Shown: positions 52,514-61,836, counted from the first letter of the stretch. The stretch is DNA of 64,000 nucleotides from Nocardia ignorata NBRC 108230 (GCF_001612905.1 NZ_BDBI01000005.1:310001-374000); one strand, 5' to 3'. Notes: generated by a model from the sequence alone, not told the origin. Numbers and translations: made by a program.

Positions 52514-53608
52514 TCAGTGGTGCTGAGTGGTAAGGGTGAAAGCTGCGGTTCGCACCGTGTCGTCGTGCTTGAAATCGAGGAACAGGCGGTAGGTGCCCGG
52601 CCCGGGAACGGCGGTGTGGAAGGAGACTTCGGGCCCGGAAGGCGTGATGCCGTCGCCGGGTTCGCCGTTCGGGTGCACGTGGACGTAGGCGAGGTCGCCC
52701 GCCCGCAGGATCACCAGGTGACCGAAAGCCGCAAGGTAGGGCTGCAGATCGGTGACCGGCACACCGTTTTTGTGCACTGTGAGGGTGAGCAGATCACCCT
52801 CGGCGCGCAATTCGCCGTCGACGGTCACGGTGTACCCGTCGACCTCCGTGCTGCGATTCACCGCCGGAACCCGCTGCGGCGCAAAGTGACCGGCGACGGC
52901 GAGGTCCGCTCCGAGAGTGATGGTGCGGCCGAGAGCACGCGGCGCGATATCGGTGAATACCCGGTAGGCGCCCGCCTCCGGCAGTTTCAGCTGGATCGTC
53001 CAGGTGCCATCGGCCTCCCGACGCGGATGCACATGCCAGAACCCGGTCAGCTCACGCCGCGCCACGATCAGGTGCAGTTCGCGATCGTGGATGGGATCGA
53101 ACTCGGTCACCGCCGCCCCGTCGGGCCCGAGAATCCGGAACCGGAAGTCGATGACGCCCGGCTGAGCCACGGTGGTCTCCAGGTCGAGGGTGTACCCGTC
53201 CTGGGCGATCTGCAGCCCGCCGGGGAGTCCGGCAGCGTGCGCGCCGTGGTCACCGTGACCGGCATGGTTTCCCTGCGGTGCTGCGACTGCGTCGCCGGTG
53301 CCACGACCACCATGGCCGGAATGCGCACCGTGCGCGGCGTGGTCCCCGTGCGCGGCCTGGCTGTCGCGGCCGCCGTGTGTTGCGTGGTCGACGTGATCCG
53401 CATGGGCTGCCCGCGCCGCGTGTGCGCTGTGCCCGTGTCCTGCGTGCGATTCCTGCTGCGCCTGAGTGCCGTGTTCGGCATGGCCGTGGGCGCTGTGGGC
53501 GGCATGTTCGCCGTGCGCACCGAGGTGTGAGGTGTGAGGTGCCGCAGCGCTTTCGGGAGTGGCATCGAGAGCGTTCGTGTTGTGGGCGGTGTGGGAGTTG
53601 ATGGTCAT
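52514..53608 (-). CDS. His-rich putative copper-binding protein
   Basis: A 364-aa protein without a clear signal peptide. The first 130 residues contain 27 histidines in HGEHAAHSAHGHAEHG-like runs with Ala and Gly. The remainder has two beta-sandwich-like units: one with ELHLIVARRELTGFWHVHP and one with GHLVILRAGDLAYVHVHP, which resemble each other and each end in a HVHP motif. This could be a duplicated metal-binding domain. The CsoR-type palindrome lies 40 bp upstream of the ATG, behind GAGAGG. Copper storage or buffering is a strong inference. I do not know a named homologue. Confidence 0.8.
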   Translation of the reverse strand: MTINSHTAHNTNALDATPESAAAPHTSHLGAHGEHAAHSAHGHAEHGTQAQQESHAGHGHSAHAARAAHADHVDHATHGGRDSQAAHGDHAAHGAHSGHGGRGTGDAVAAPQGNHAGHGDHGAHAAGLPGGLQIAQDGYTLDLETTVAQPGVIDFRFRILGPDGAAVTEFDPIHDRELHLIVARRELTGFWHVHPRREADGTWTIQLKLPEAGAYRVFTDIAPRALGRTITLGADLAVAGHFAPQRVPAVNRSTEVDGYTVTVDGELRAEGDLLTLTVHKNGVPVTDLQPYLAAFGHLVILRAGDLAYVHVHPNGEPGDGITPSGPEVSFHTAVPGPGTYRLFLDFKHDDTVRTAAFTLTTQHH

Positions 53609-53647
53609 TGTCTTGCCTCTCTGATCCCTGGTGCGTTGACACGAACT

Positions 53648-53665
53648 TATACCCCCTAGGGGTAT
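53648..53665. promoter_or_regulatory. CsoR-type operator of the His-rich gene
   Basis: TATACCCCCTAGGGGTAT carries both half-sites of the motif seen at 671-687 (which ends TT instead of TAT). It is 40 bp before the start codon, where it would cover the promoter. It ties the two distant loci to one copper regulator. Confidence 0.65.
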
Positions 53666-53863
53666 GCAGTAAAGGGATCGGGGTGTGATCTGGCGCACTA
53701 GCGCAGCTGGCTTGGGGAGCACTTCGGGAGATGCAGGCGAGGCGTCAAGGGCGCGAGCTATGCGCAGGAAAGGCGCTCGGAGGCGTCTGCGGATGCTGTG
53801 CGCCGAAGATCGGCGCGGAAATCGGGCGCGACCAGCTCCTCGGCGGTGCGCCGGCGGGATTCG

Positions 53864-54712
53864 TCAGGCGGAGAGTTCGAGGTCTGTCGCGATCGCCGCG
53901 TCGTAGCGGGACCAGATCACCTCGGCGAGCGCGGGGTGCGGGCCGATGACATCGGCGTGTACGAGGCGCGGCGCGTGGTGGAGCAGGCGGTCGGTGAGCA
54001 GCCCCGGTGCGAGGAACCACGGCGCGACGATGACCTGTTCGACTCCGCGCGCATGTAACCGGTCGACCGCGACATTGATGCTGGGTTCGACTGTGGCAAA
54101 GCACATCTCGGTGCGAAGACCGGTCGTCATCGCAAGCCGTCGAGCAACGGCGGCGGTCCGGCGATTCGCCGATTCGTCGCGAGATCCGACGGCGGCAACC
54201 GCGACCCCCACGGTGGCACGGCCGCTTTCGTGCGGAAGAACTGCCGGTGTCGCCGGGCGGTGCATCGAAACAGGCTCGGGCACAGGGAAACCCACCGACA
54301 CCCCGGCGACCCGGTCGGCAAGCGCCGCGATCAATCGCGAATCGGCGCCGAGCACCTCGGTCTGGGTCAGGCGCACCAGTGGATGCCTGTCGGCGGACTC
54401 CGCCAGGAGGGCGGGCAGATCGACTCGCGCGTGAAAAGCGTTGCCGAGCAACAACGGAACAACGATCACCTCGCGATGCCCGAGCGCGGCGAGCTCGTCG
54501 ACCACCTGGTCGAGCGAGGGCGCGCTGAGGTCGAGAAAAGCCAACCGGACCGTCAGATCCGGTCGGGATGCGGCGACCGAGGCGACCACCGCCGCCATCG
54601 TCGTCGCCGAACGCGGATCACGGCTGCCGTGGGCCACCGCGATCAGTGCGGGCCCGCCTGCGCCGCGCGGCACCGGAACGGCACCGCGCGGCGGGACGAG
54701 CGAGCGTGTCAT
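53864..54712 (-). CDS. Sirohydrochlorin chelatase-like (CbiX/SirB) protein
   Basis: A 282-aa protein of two CbiX-like halves. The first has LIAVAHGSRDPRSATTM with the metal-binding His, and VVPLLLGNAFHARVDLP. The second has VAAVGSRDESANRR, where the equivalent His is absent, and VAPWFLAPGLLTDRL. Ferrochelatase of sirohydrochlorin yields sirohaem, the cofactor of SirA made from the same operon. ATG overlaps the cysN stop (TGATG), placing it last in the sulfate reduction operon. Confidence 0.85.
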   Translation of the reverse strand: MTRSLVPPRGAVPVPRGAGGPALIAVAHGSRDPRSATTMAAVVASVAASRPDLTVRLAFLDLSAPSLDQVVDELAALGHREVIVVPLLLGNAFHARVDLPALLAESADRHPLVRLTQTEVLGADSRLIAALADRVAGVSVGFPVPEPVSMHRPATPAVLPHESGRATVGVAVAAVGSRDESANRRTAAVARRLAMTTGLRTEMCFATVEPSINVAVDRLHARGVEQVIVAPWFLAPGLLTDRLLHHAPRLVHADVIGPHPALAEVIWSRYDAAIATDLELSA

Positions 54713-56007
54713 CAGACCGTGGTACCGACCTCGACCGAGGTCAGCACGTCGCCGACCAGGCCGGCCGCGAGGGTGTTGCCACCGGCGGGGTCGATCAGCA
54801 GGAACGACCCGGTGTGCCGGTTGGTGCGGTAGTCGTCGGCCGGGATCGGCTCGGCCAGCCGCAGCGACACCCGTCCGATGTCGTTGAGTTCCAACGTCTC
54901 CGGACTCGGCTGCGCGGTGAGCGTCTGCTCGTCGAACCGCTCCACCAGTGCGCCGACGATCGCCTGCGTGGTCTTGGCGCCGTGCTTGAGCAGCAGTCGC
55001 GCGCCGGGACGCAGCGGCTTGTCGCCGAGCCAGCACACGGTGGCGTCGAAGGTGTCGATCGCCTCCGGGGCATCGGCGACCGAGGCGATGATGTCGCCAC
55101 GCGAGATGTCGACCTCGTCGGCCAGGATCAGCGTCACGCTGCGCCCCGCCTGGGCGACGGCCAGCTCACCGTCGGGGGTATCGATCCGCTCGACGGTGGT
55201 GCGGATGCCCGAGGGCAGCACCACGATCTCGTCGCCGGGCGACACCGAACCGGCCGCGATCTGACCGGCGTACCCGCGGTAATCGGGGTACTCGGCGGTG
55301 CGCGGACGGATCACGTACTGCACCGGGAACCGCAGCCCCAGTGCGTGCGTGCCCGTCGAATCCGCGTCCACCGGAACCGATTCCAGGTGCTCGATCAGCG
55401 AGGGACCGTCGTAGTACGGGGTGTTCTCCGAGCGGCTGGCGATATTGTCGCCGTGCAGCGCCGACACCGGGATCTCGAGGACGTCCTCGTCGGCCCAGCC
55501 CAGCTTCGAGGTCAGCGAGTTGAACTCCGCGGAGATCTCGGCGAACACCTCGGCCGGATTGTCGACCAGGTCGATCTTGTTCACCGCGAGCACCAGCTTC
55601 GGCACCCCGAGCAGTGCCAGCACCGCGGCATGGCGACGGGTCTGCTCGATGACGCCCTTGCGCGCGTCGGTCAGCAGGATCACCAGCTGCGCGGTGGACG
55701 CGCCCGACACGGTGTTGCGGGTGTACTGCACGTGGCCGGGAGTGTCGGCGAGCACGAACGAGCGCTTGGGCGTGGCGAAGTAGCGGTAGGCCACGTCGAT
55801 GGTGATGCCCTGCTCACGCTCGGCACGCAGACCGTCGACCAGCAGCGACAGGTCGGGGGTCGACAGACCCTTGTCCACCGAGGCGCGGGTGACGGCGTCG
55901 ATCTGATCGGCCAGCACGGACTTCGTGTCGTAGAGCAGCCGTCCGACCAGGGTGGACTTACCGTCGTCGACAGAACCGGCGGTGGCCAGCCTCAATAGGT
56001 CGGACAT
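54712..56007 (-). CDS. cysN: Sulfate adenylyltransferase subunit 1 (GTPase)
   Basis: A 431-aa EF-Tu-like GTPase subunit of ATP sulfurylase. G1 is GSVDDGKST, G3 DTPGH and G4 NKID. The rest has EF-Tu-like beta barrels. It lacks a C-terminal CysC (APS kinase) domain, so this operon feeds the APS reductase branch directly. ATG is 1 bp after the cysD stop. Confidence 0.95.
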   Translation of the reverse strand: MSDLLRLATAGSVDDGKSTLVGRLLYDTKSVLADQIDAVTRASVDKGLSTPDLSLLVDGLRAEREQGITIDVAYRYFATPKRSFVLADTPGHVQYTRNTVSGASTAQLVILLTDARKGVIEQTRRHAAVLALLGVPKLVLAVNKIDLVDNPAEVFAEISAEFNSLTSKLGWADEDVLEIPVSALHGDNIASRSENTPYYDGPSLIEHLESVPVDADSTGTHALGLRFPVQYVIRPRTAEYPDYRGYAGQIAAGSVSPGDEIVVLPSGIRTTVERIDTPDGELAVAQAGRSVTLILADEVDISRGDIIASVADAPEAIDTFDATVCWLGDKPLRPGARLLLKHGAKTTQAIVGALVERFDEQTLTAQPSPETLELNDIGRVSLRLAEPIPADDYRTNRHTGSFLLIDPAGGNTLAAGLVGDVLTSVEVGTTV

Positions 56008-56008
56008 A

Positions 56009-56968
56009 TCAGAAATAACCCTCTCGCTTGCGGTCTTCCATGGCGGCTTCGGAGACGCGGTCGTCGCCACGGGTGGCGCCACGCTCGGTCAGCCGGGACG
56101 CGGCGACCTCGGCCAGGATGGCCTCGTTGTCGGCGGCGTCGGAGATGATGGCGCCGGTGGTCGAACCGTCACCGACGGTGCGGTAGCGCACGGAGCGGGT
56201 CTCGAGGACCTCGTTCTCGTTCGGGCCGCCCCACACGCCGGGGGTCATCCACATGCCGTCGCGCTGGTACACCGGGCGCTCGTGGGCGTAGTAGATCGAG
56301 GCCAGGTCGATGTCCTCGCGGGCGATGTAGCGCCAGATGTCTAGCTCGGTCCAGTTGCTCAGCGGGAACACGCGCACGTGCTCACCCGGCGCGTGCTTGC
56401 CGTTGTAGAGGTTCCACAGCTCGGGACGCTGACGCTTCGGATCCCACTGGCCGAAGGCGTTGCGCAGCGAGAAGATCCGCTCCTTGGCGCGCGACCGCTC
56501 CTCGTCGCGACGGCCACCGCCGAACACCGCGTCGAAGCGGTGTTCGGTGATGGCGTCGAGCAGCGGAACGGTCTGCAGCGGGTTGCGGATACCGTCGGGG
56601 CGCTCGGTGAGGCGACCGTCGGCCAGGTACTCCTCGACCGAGGCCACGTGCAGGCGCAGGCCGTACTTCTCCACCACCTTGTCGCGGAACTCGAGCACCT
56701 CGTCGAGGTTGTGCCCGGTGTCGACGTGCAGCAGCGCGAACGGCAGCGGCGCCGGCCAGAAGGCCTTGAGCGCCAGGTGCAGCAGCACCGTGGAGTCCTT
56801 GCCGCCGGAGAACAGGATCACCGGCCGCTCGAACTCGCCCGCGACCTCACGGAAGATGTGGATCGCCTCGGATTCCAGCGCCGCGAGGGTGTCGAACTCG
56901 GTCAGGCCGAGGTCGCGTTCGGTGGTGTGGGTACTCACAGGCTCACTCCCAGAGGTGGTGACGGTCAT
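56009..56968 (-). CDS. cysD: Sulfate adenylyltransferase subunit 2
   Basis: A 319-aa catalytic subunit of ATP sulfurylase. The PP-loop reads LFSGGKDSTVLLHL. FGGGRRDEERSRAKERIFS, split here as GGGRRDEE and RAKERIFS, is a family hallmark, and the C-terminus EAAMEDRKREGYF is typical. I use the ATG at 56968 overlapping the cysH stop (ATGA); GTG 56938 behind GGGAG is an alternative. Confidence 0.95.
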   Translation of the reverse strand: MTVTTSGSEPVSTHTTERDLGLTEFDTLAALESEAIHIFREVAGEFERPVILFSGGKDSTVLLHLALKAFWPAPLPFALLHVDTGHNLDEVLEFRDKVVEKYGLRLHVASVEEYLADGRLTERPDGIRNPLQTVPLLDAITEHRFDAVFGGGRRDEERSRAKERIFSLRNAFGQWDPKRQRPELWNLYNGKHAPGEHVRVFPLSNWTELDIWRYIAREDIDLASIYYAHERPVYQRDGMWMTPGVWGGPNENEVLETRSVRYRTVGDGSTTGAIISDAADNEAILAEVAASRLTERGATRGDDRVSEAAMEDRKREGYF

Positions 56969-57684
56969 GATTGGTGCAATCCGCATTCGGTCTTGGCCAG
57001 TCCGGCCCAGCGGCCGCTGCGCGGATCGGACCCCGGCTCGGGCTTGCGCGTGCACGGTGCGCAGCCGATGGACGGGTAACCCTCCTCCACCAGGGGATTG
57101 ACGAGGATGCCGTTGGCCTCGATGTAGGCCTGCATCTCGTCGTCGGACCACGGCGCGATCGGGTTGATCTTCACCAGGCCGAAGGCTTCGTCGAAGGAGA
57201 TCAGCGGTGCGTTGGCGCGGGTGGGCGCCTCCACGCGGCGGATGCCGGTGACCCACGCGTTGTAGCCCGCGAGGGACTTCTTCAGCGGCACGACCTTGCG
57301 CAACCGGCAGCATTCGGCGGCGTCGCGGGCGAACAGGTCCTTGCCGAGCAGCTCATCCTGTTCGGCGACGCTGTGCTCGGGGCGCACGTTGATCACGTGC
57401 ACCCCGTACACGGCCTCGACCGCGTCACGGGTGCCGATGGTCTCGGCGAAGTGGTAGCCGGTGTCGAGGAACAGCACGTCGACGCCGGGGCGGGTCTGCG
57501 CGGCCAGGTGCACCAGCACGCCGTCCTGCATGTTGGAGGCGACGATGTAGTTGTTGCCGAAAGTGCGGTCGGTCCAGGCGATCAGGTCGGCGGCCGAGGC
57601 GTCGGGGCCGAGTTCGGCCGCGCCCTGCTCGGCGAGCGCGCGCAGTTCGTCTTCGGACAGCTTGGCGGCGAGATTCGTTGTCAC
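56965..57684 (-). CDS. cysH: APS reductase (Fe-S type)
   Basis: A 239-aa adenylyl-sulfate reductase. The PP-loop region VASNMQDGVLVH precedes the 4Fe-4S ligands: the Cys pair in AAECCRLRKV and CAPC in GCAPCTRKP. The catalytic Cys is in KTECGLHQ at the C-terminus. The double Cys motif marks assimilation of APS and not PAPS, as in mycobacterial CysH. GTG at 57684 follows GAGGAG; longer starts at 57705 or 57741 would overlap sirA. Confidence 0.93.
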   Translation of the reverse strand: MTTNLAAKLSEDELRALAEQGAAELGPDASAADLIAWTDRTFGNNYIVASNMQDGVLVHLAAQTRPGVDVLFLDTGYHFAETIGTRDAVEAVYGVHVINVRPEHSVAEQDELLGKDLFARDAAECCRLRKVVPLKKSLAGYNAWVTGIRRVEAPTRANAPLISFDEAFGLVKINPIAPWSDDEMQAYIEANGILVNPLVEEGYPSIGCAPCTRKPEPGSDPRSGRWAGLAKTECGLHQS

Positions 57685-57704
57685 AGTTGAGATCTCCTCA
57701 TCCA

Positions 57705-59498
57705 CTAACGGAGGTCGGCCTCGTCGGCGCGAACCGCCCACACCGCGAAGCGTTCACCGTCTTCGCGGTTCTTGACGAAGTTGCGCACGACTCGCTCGAT
57801 GTAGTCGCCGAGCTCGACACTGGTCACCTTGTGCTGGCGCAGCTTGCGGCCGAACCCGCTGTCCAGGCCGAGGCTGCCACCCAGGTGAACCTGGAAGCCC
57901 TCGACCTGATTCCCGTAGCCGTCGTCGACGAGCTGGCCCTTGAAGCCGATATCGGCGATCTGGGACCGGCCGCAGGAGTTCGGGCAGCCGTTGATGTTGA
58001 TGGTGATCGGCACGTCGAGCTGCGCGTTGATGTCGGCCAGGCGCTGCTCGAGCTCGGGGGCGAGCACCTGCGAACGCTTGCGGGTCTCGACGAACGACAG
58101 CTTGCAGAACTCGATGCCGCTGCACGCGAGCAGGTTTCGCCGCCAGACCGACGGACGTGCCTGCAGGCCGAGCGGTTCCAGCTCGTCGATCAGGGCGTCG
58201 ACCTGGTCGTCGGCGATGTCGAGGACGATCAGCTTCTGGTACGGGGTGAACCGGATGCGGTCCGACCCGTACTTCTCGGCGGCGTCGGCGACCTTGCTCA
58301 GGATGGTGCCCGAGACGCGACCGGCGATGGGGGAGAAGCCGACGGCATTGAGGCCGTTGCGCAGCTTCTGCACGCCCACGTGGTCGATCGGCTTGGCGGG
58401 CTGCTCCGGGGCGGGACCGTCGATCAGCTTGCGCTTCAGGTACTCGTCCTCGAGGACCTGGCGGAACTTCTCGATGCCCCAGTCCTTGATGAGGAACTTC
58501 AGGCGCGCCTTGGTGCGCAGGCGACGGTAACCGTAGTCGCGGAACAGCGACACCACGGCTTCCCAGACGTCGGGAACCTCGTCGAGCGGCACCCACGCGC
58601 CGACCCGCTTGGCGAGCATCGGGTTGGTCGACAGGCCGCCACCGACCCACAGATCCAGGCCCGGTCCGTGCTCGGGGTGGTTCACGCCGACGAACGCGAC
58701 ATCGTTGATCTCGTGCACCACGTCCTGCTGACCCGAGATCGCGGTCTTGAACTTGCGGGGAAGGTTGGAGTACTCCTTCTTCCCGATGTAGCGCTTGACG
58801 ATCTCGTCGATCGCGGTCGTGGGGTCGATGATCTCGTCGAGCGACTCACCGGCCAGCGGCGAACCGAGAATCACGCGCGGGCAGTCGCCGCACGCCTCGG
58901 TGGTGTGCAGGCCGACCGACTCCAGCCGACGCCAGATCTCCGGGACGTTCTCGACCTCGATCCAGTGGTACTGGACGTTCTCGCGGTCCGACAGGTCGGC
59001 GGTGTCGCGGCCGAACTCGGTGGAGATCTGGCCGATGGTGCGCAGCTGGGCGGCATTGAGCGCGCCACCGTCGCAGCGCACCCGCATCATGAAGTACTTG
59101 GCTTCGAGCAGGTCGATGTTGTCGTCGTCGGTCCAGGTGCCGTCGTAGCCCTCTTCGCGCTGGGTGTAGAGACCCCACCAGCGGAAACGGCCACGCAGGT
59201 CGGCTTTGTCGATCGAGTCGAAGCCGCCCTTGGCGTAGATGTTCTCGATCCTGGCCCGCACATTGAGCGGGTTGTCGTCCTTTTTGGACTGCTCGTTCGG
59301 GTTGAGCGGTTCGCGGTAACCGAGGGCCCACTGGCCTTCGGAGCGGCGGCGGACCGGCTTGCCGGTGCGCTCGCGCGGCGCGACCGCGCCTTCGGGGCGC
59401 GGGCGGTCGGGCCGGACGCGGCGCTCGGTGACCGGGCGCTCGGGACGGGCCTGCGCCGTCGACTGTTCGGTCGAACCGGCGTCGGTGCTCGACGTCAT
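57705..59498 (-). CDS. sirA: Ferredoxin-dependent sulfite reductase
   Basis: A 597-aa sirohaem/4Fe-4S enzyme reducing sulfite to sulfide. The first 75 residues are a basic, disordered-looking extension. Two half-domains follow with ACGDCPRVILGSP in the first, and the cluster ligands ACSGIEFCK and NGCPNSCGR in the second. Length and motifs match mycobacterial SirA/NirA-type proteins. AGGAG precedes the ATG. It heads the operon behind a Cys-rich leader peptide at 59627-59719. Confidence 0.95.
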   Translation of the reverse strand: MTSSTDAGSTEQSTAQARPERPVTERRVRPDRPRPEGAVAPRERTGKPVRRRSEGQWALGYREPLNPNEQSKKDDNPLNVRARIENIYAKGGFDSIDKADLRGRFRWWGLYTQREEGYDGTWTDDDNIDLLEAKYFMMRVRCDGGALNAAQLRTIGQISTEFGRDTADLSDRENVQYHWIEVENVPEIWRRLESVGLHTTEACGDCPRVILGSPLAGESLDEIIDPTTAIDEIVKRYIGKKEYSNLPRKFKTAISGQQDVVHEINDVAFVGVNHPEHGPGLDLWVGGGLSTNPMLAKRVGAWVPLDEVPDVWEAVVSLFRDYGYRRLRTKARLKFLIKDWGIEKFRQVLEDEYLKRKLIDGPAPEQPAKPIDHVGVQKLRNGLNAVGFSPIAGRVSGTILSKVADAAEKYGSDRIRFTPYQKLIVLDIADDQVDALIDELEPLGLQARPSVWRRNLLACSGIEFCKLSFVETRKRSQVLAPELEQRLADINAQLDVPITININGCPNSCGRSQIADIGFKGQLVDDGYGNQVEGFQVHLGGSLGLDSGFGRKLRQHKVTSVELGDYIERVVRNFVKNREDGERFAVWAVRADEADLR

Positions 59499-59542
59499 GT
59501 GGGGTCGCTCCTGCGGGGGTGGGTGAACATCCGTGCTGAAGG

Positions 59543-59561
59543 CGCGAGGGGCTGGCTCGCG
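59543..59561 (-). promoter_or_regulatory. Hairpin between leader peptide and sirA
   Basis: CGCGAG (59543-59548) and CTCGCG (59556-59561) pair perfectly around a 7-nt loop. It lies close to the sirA RBS and could be the terminator or RBS-masking arm of the attenuator. Confidence 0.35.
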
Positions 59562-59596
59562 TCAGGTGGTCAGCGGGCCGATGAAAGTCGAAGGCA

Positions 59597-59611
59597 CCGG
59601 GAGATTCCCGG
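59597..59611 (-). promoter_or_regulatory. Hairpin next to the leader peptide stop
   Basis: CCGGGA (59597-59602) and TCCCGG (59606-59611) pair perfectly with a 3-nt loop, starting 16 bp after the leader stop. Possible pause site for coupled transcription and translation. Confidence 0.35.
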
Positions 59612-59626
59612 GCGGACGCCGCTGCG

Positions 59627-59719
59627 CTACCGGTGGAAACCGGGCCGACAACAGGCGCTGCAGACGCGCTGGAAGTCGACGTGGCGACGAGCCACGAGTC
59701 GTACTCCAGTTGCGTGCAT
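59627..59719 (-). CDS. Cysteine-containing leader peptide of the sirA operon
   Basis: A 30-aa frame from ATG 59719. It contains RRHVDFQRVCSACC (residues 11-24), closely matching the RRHVDL-type leader peptides placed before sulfur genes in actinobacteria, with three cysteines at positions 20, 23 and 24. It ends CRPGFHR and lies 128 bp before sirA. Low cysteine would stall ribosomes on these codons and relieve downstream structures. The motif and location are strong; the exact mechanism is inferred. Confidence 0.8.
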   Translation of the reverse strand: MHATGVRLVARRHVDFQRVCSACCRPGFHR

Positions 59720-59896
59720 GCGCCTATTGTGCCATGTCAGGGGGGTCGTTCCGACCGCAAGGAGATATTTCCCGCACTTTCGAGGGAAATCCCCTGGACG
59801 ACCGTACCGTTCTGTGACAGGGGTCATAGTTCCGGCGCGGGAAGTTACCGGCGATTCGCCCGATGGCATAGCTGTGTCGGACGCCACAACGGTTGA

Positions 59897-59914
59897 CCTC
59901 AACCGCCGTTGAGG
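59897..59914. promoter_or_regulatory. Inverted repeat upstream of the SnoaL-like gene
   Basis: CCTCAAC (59897-59903) and GTTGAGG (59908-59914) are perfect arms around CGCC, 16 bp before the start codon. With GTTGACCTCAAC overlapping on the left, it looks like an operator or leader hairpin. Confidence 0.4.
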
Positions 59915-59929
59915 GCGCACAGTGTCCGC

Positions 59930-60355
59930 ATGAGCAACGACGTCACCGCGGCGGGCCGGATCCCCGCCGATCTCGACACCGAACTCGCGGCGATTCGCGC
60001 CGTCGTCGGGACCATCGCGCACGCGCAGGACAACGAACTGATCGAGGAGTTCGTCTCCGTCTTCCGCGAAGACGCGATCTGGACCACGGGGCACGGCAAG
60101 CGGCTGTTCGGCCGCGCGGCCATCGCCGAGTTCACCGCCCAGGTGCTGCCCGGCGCGACCACCCATGGCAAGGCGACCTACGAGATCGAGCACGTGCTGT
60201 TCCTGCGACCCGACGTGGCCGCGGTGAAGATCCGGCAGAGCTACTTCACGCTGGACGGCGAGCTGTCGGGGCAGGGCACGCCCATGTACGTGATGACCAA
60301 GGAAGACGGGGTCTGGGTGCTCACGGCCAACCAGAACACCCCCGTGGTGGACTGA
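59930..60355 (+). CDS. SnoaL-like (SgcJ/EcaC) protein
   Basis: A 141-aa NTF2-fold protein. The helical start (IRAVVGTIAHAQDNELIEEFVSVF) and REDAIWTTGHGKRLFGRAAI fit the SgcJ/EcaC oxidoreductase-type family; MYVMTKEDGVWVLTANQNTPV closes the cone. ATG at 59930 has only a distant GAGGG. Divergent from the sulfate reduction operon; no link to it is shown. Confidence 0.85.
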   Translation: MSNDVTAAGRIPADLDTELAAIRAVVGTIAHAQDNELIEEFVSVFREDAIWTTGHGKRLFGRAAIAEFTAQVLPGATTHGKATYEIEHVLFLRPDVAAVKIRQSYFTLDGELSGQGTPMYVMTKEDGVWVLTANQNTPVVD

Positions 60356-60547
60356 CCGCCGGGCGTCCGGGCGGGGTTCGGGCTTTTCGACGACAGGCGC
60401 ACAGCTGGGCCACGGGTCGCTCGTTCGGTCGGTCGAGCGACCCGCGCGGTGCCGAGTCCGGCTGGGTCCCGCGTGGCGAAGCGTGGGCGCGACGACCGGT
60501 GCCGGGGCCGGACGCGGCAGTTCGCCGAGGCCCGGCAGACTGTAGGG

Positions 60548-61768
60548 GTGACTACCAGCGCAACTCCCGTGGCTCCCGGGGCGACACCGGCCGACGCCGA
60601 GCGGCCGGTGCTGCGCGATTTCGGGGGCGGCGCGTTCGGCGTGTACGTGCATGTGCCCTTCTGTGCCACACGCTGCGGATATTGCGACTTCAACACCTAC
60701 ACGGCGGGGGAGCTCGGCACGTCGGCGTCGCCGCAGTCGTGGCTGGAGGCATTGCGCGGCGAGCTCGCCACCGCGGCGACCGAGTTCGGTGCGCTGCCGA
60801 GCGCGACCCCTGAGGTCTCGACGATCTTCGTCGGCGGGGGAACACCGTCGCTGCTCGGCGGTGACGGGCTCGCCTCGGTGCTCGACGCGGTGCGCGCGAA
60901 CTTCACCCTCGCCACCGATGCCGAAGTGACGACCGAATCCAACCCGGAATCGACCTCGCCGGAGTTCTTCGACCGCCTCCGCGCGGCGGGATACACCCGG
61001 ATCTCGCTCGGCATGCAGTCGGCCGCCGCGCACGTCCTGAAGGTGCTCGACCGCACCCATACGCCGGGCCGGGCGGTGGCCGCGGCGAAGGAAGCGCGAG
61101 CCGCCGGATTCGAGCACGTGAACCTCGACCTCATCTACGGCACACCCGGCGAGACCGACGCCGATCTGGACGCGAGCCTGGACGCGGTGCTGGCCGCCGG
61201 TGTGGATCATGTGTCCGCCTACTCCCTGATCGTGGAAGACGGAACCGCGCTGGCGCGCAAGGTCCGCCGTGGTGAACTGCCCGCACCCGACGACGATGTG
61301 CTCGCCGCCCGCTACGAGCGCATCGATGCCCGCCTGGCCGAGGTCGGTCTCGGCTGGTACGAGGTATCCAATTGGGCCGCGAACGATTCCGCGCGCTGCA
61401 GGCACAACCTCGGCTACTGGGCCGGTGGTGACTGGCTCGGTGCGGGGCCCGGCGCGCACAGCCACGTGGGTGGTGTGCGCTGGTGGAACGTGAAGCACCC
61501 CGCCCGCTACGCCGACCGCGTCGCCCTCGGTGGTCTGCCCGCCGCGGGCTGGGAAGCCCTCACCGACGACGAGCGCTACACCGAACACCTCATGCTCACC
61601 GTTCGCCTGCGCACCGGCCTTCCCCTCGCCGACCTCGCCCCCTCCGCCCGGCCCGCCCTCGACCGTGTTCTCGTCGACGGGTTGGCCCAGGTCGTCGACG
61701 ACCACCTCGTCCTCACCGATCGTGGACGGCTGCTGGCCGACGGCATCGTCCGCGATCTCCTCGGCTGA
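60548..61768 (+). CDS. hemW: HemW-type radical SAM haem chaperone
   Basis: A 406-aa radical SAM protein. The cluster motif is CATRCGYCDFN. IFVGGGTPSLL, ESNPEST and NLDLIYGTPGET follow in the order of the HemN/HemW family, and a C-terminal HemN-type domain is present (RLRTGLPLADL). The Cys of HemN absent from HemW is not evident, so the HemW name fits better than oxygen-independent coproporphyrinogen oxidase. GTG at 60548. Confidence 0.9.
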   Translation: MTTSATPVAPGATPADAERPVLRDFGGGAFGVYVHVPFCATRCGYCDFNTYTAGELGTSASPQSWLEALRGELATAATEFGALPSATPEVSTIFVGGGTPSLLGGDGLASVLDAVRANFTLATDAEVTTESNPESTSPEFFDRLRAAGYTRISLGMQSAAAHVLKVLDRTHTPGRAVAAAKEARAAGFEHVNLDLIYGTPGETDADLDASLDAVLAAGVDHVSAYSLIVEDGTALARKVRRGELPAPDDDVLAARYERIDARLAEVGLGWYEVSNWAANDSARCRHNLGYWAGGDWLGAGPGAHSHVGGVRWWNVKHPARYADRVALGGLPAAGWEALTDDERYTEHLMLTVRLRTGLPLADLAPSARPALDRVLVDGLAQVVDDHLVLTDRGRLLADGIVRDLLG

Positions 61769-61836
61769 GCGCCACCAACGCTCTTTCGCCGAGAATTCGT
61801 TCGCTCGTTCGCGGGTGTCGTGGCACGATCCCGCCC

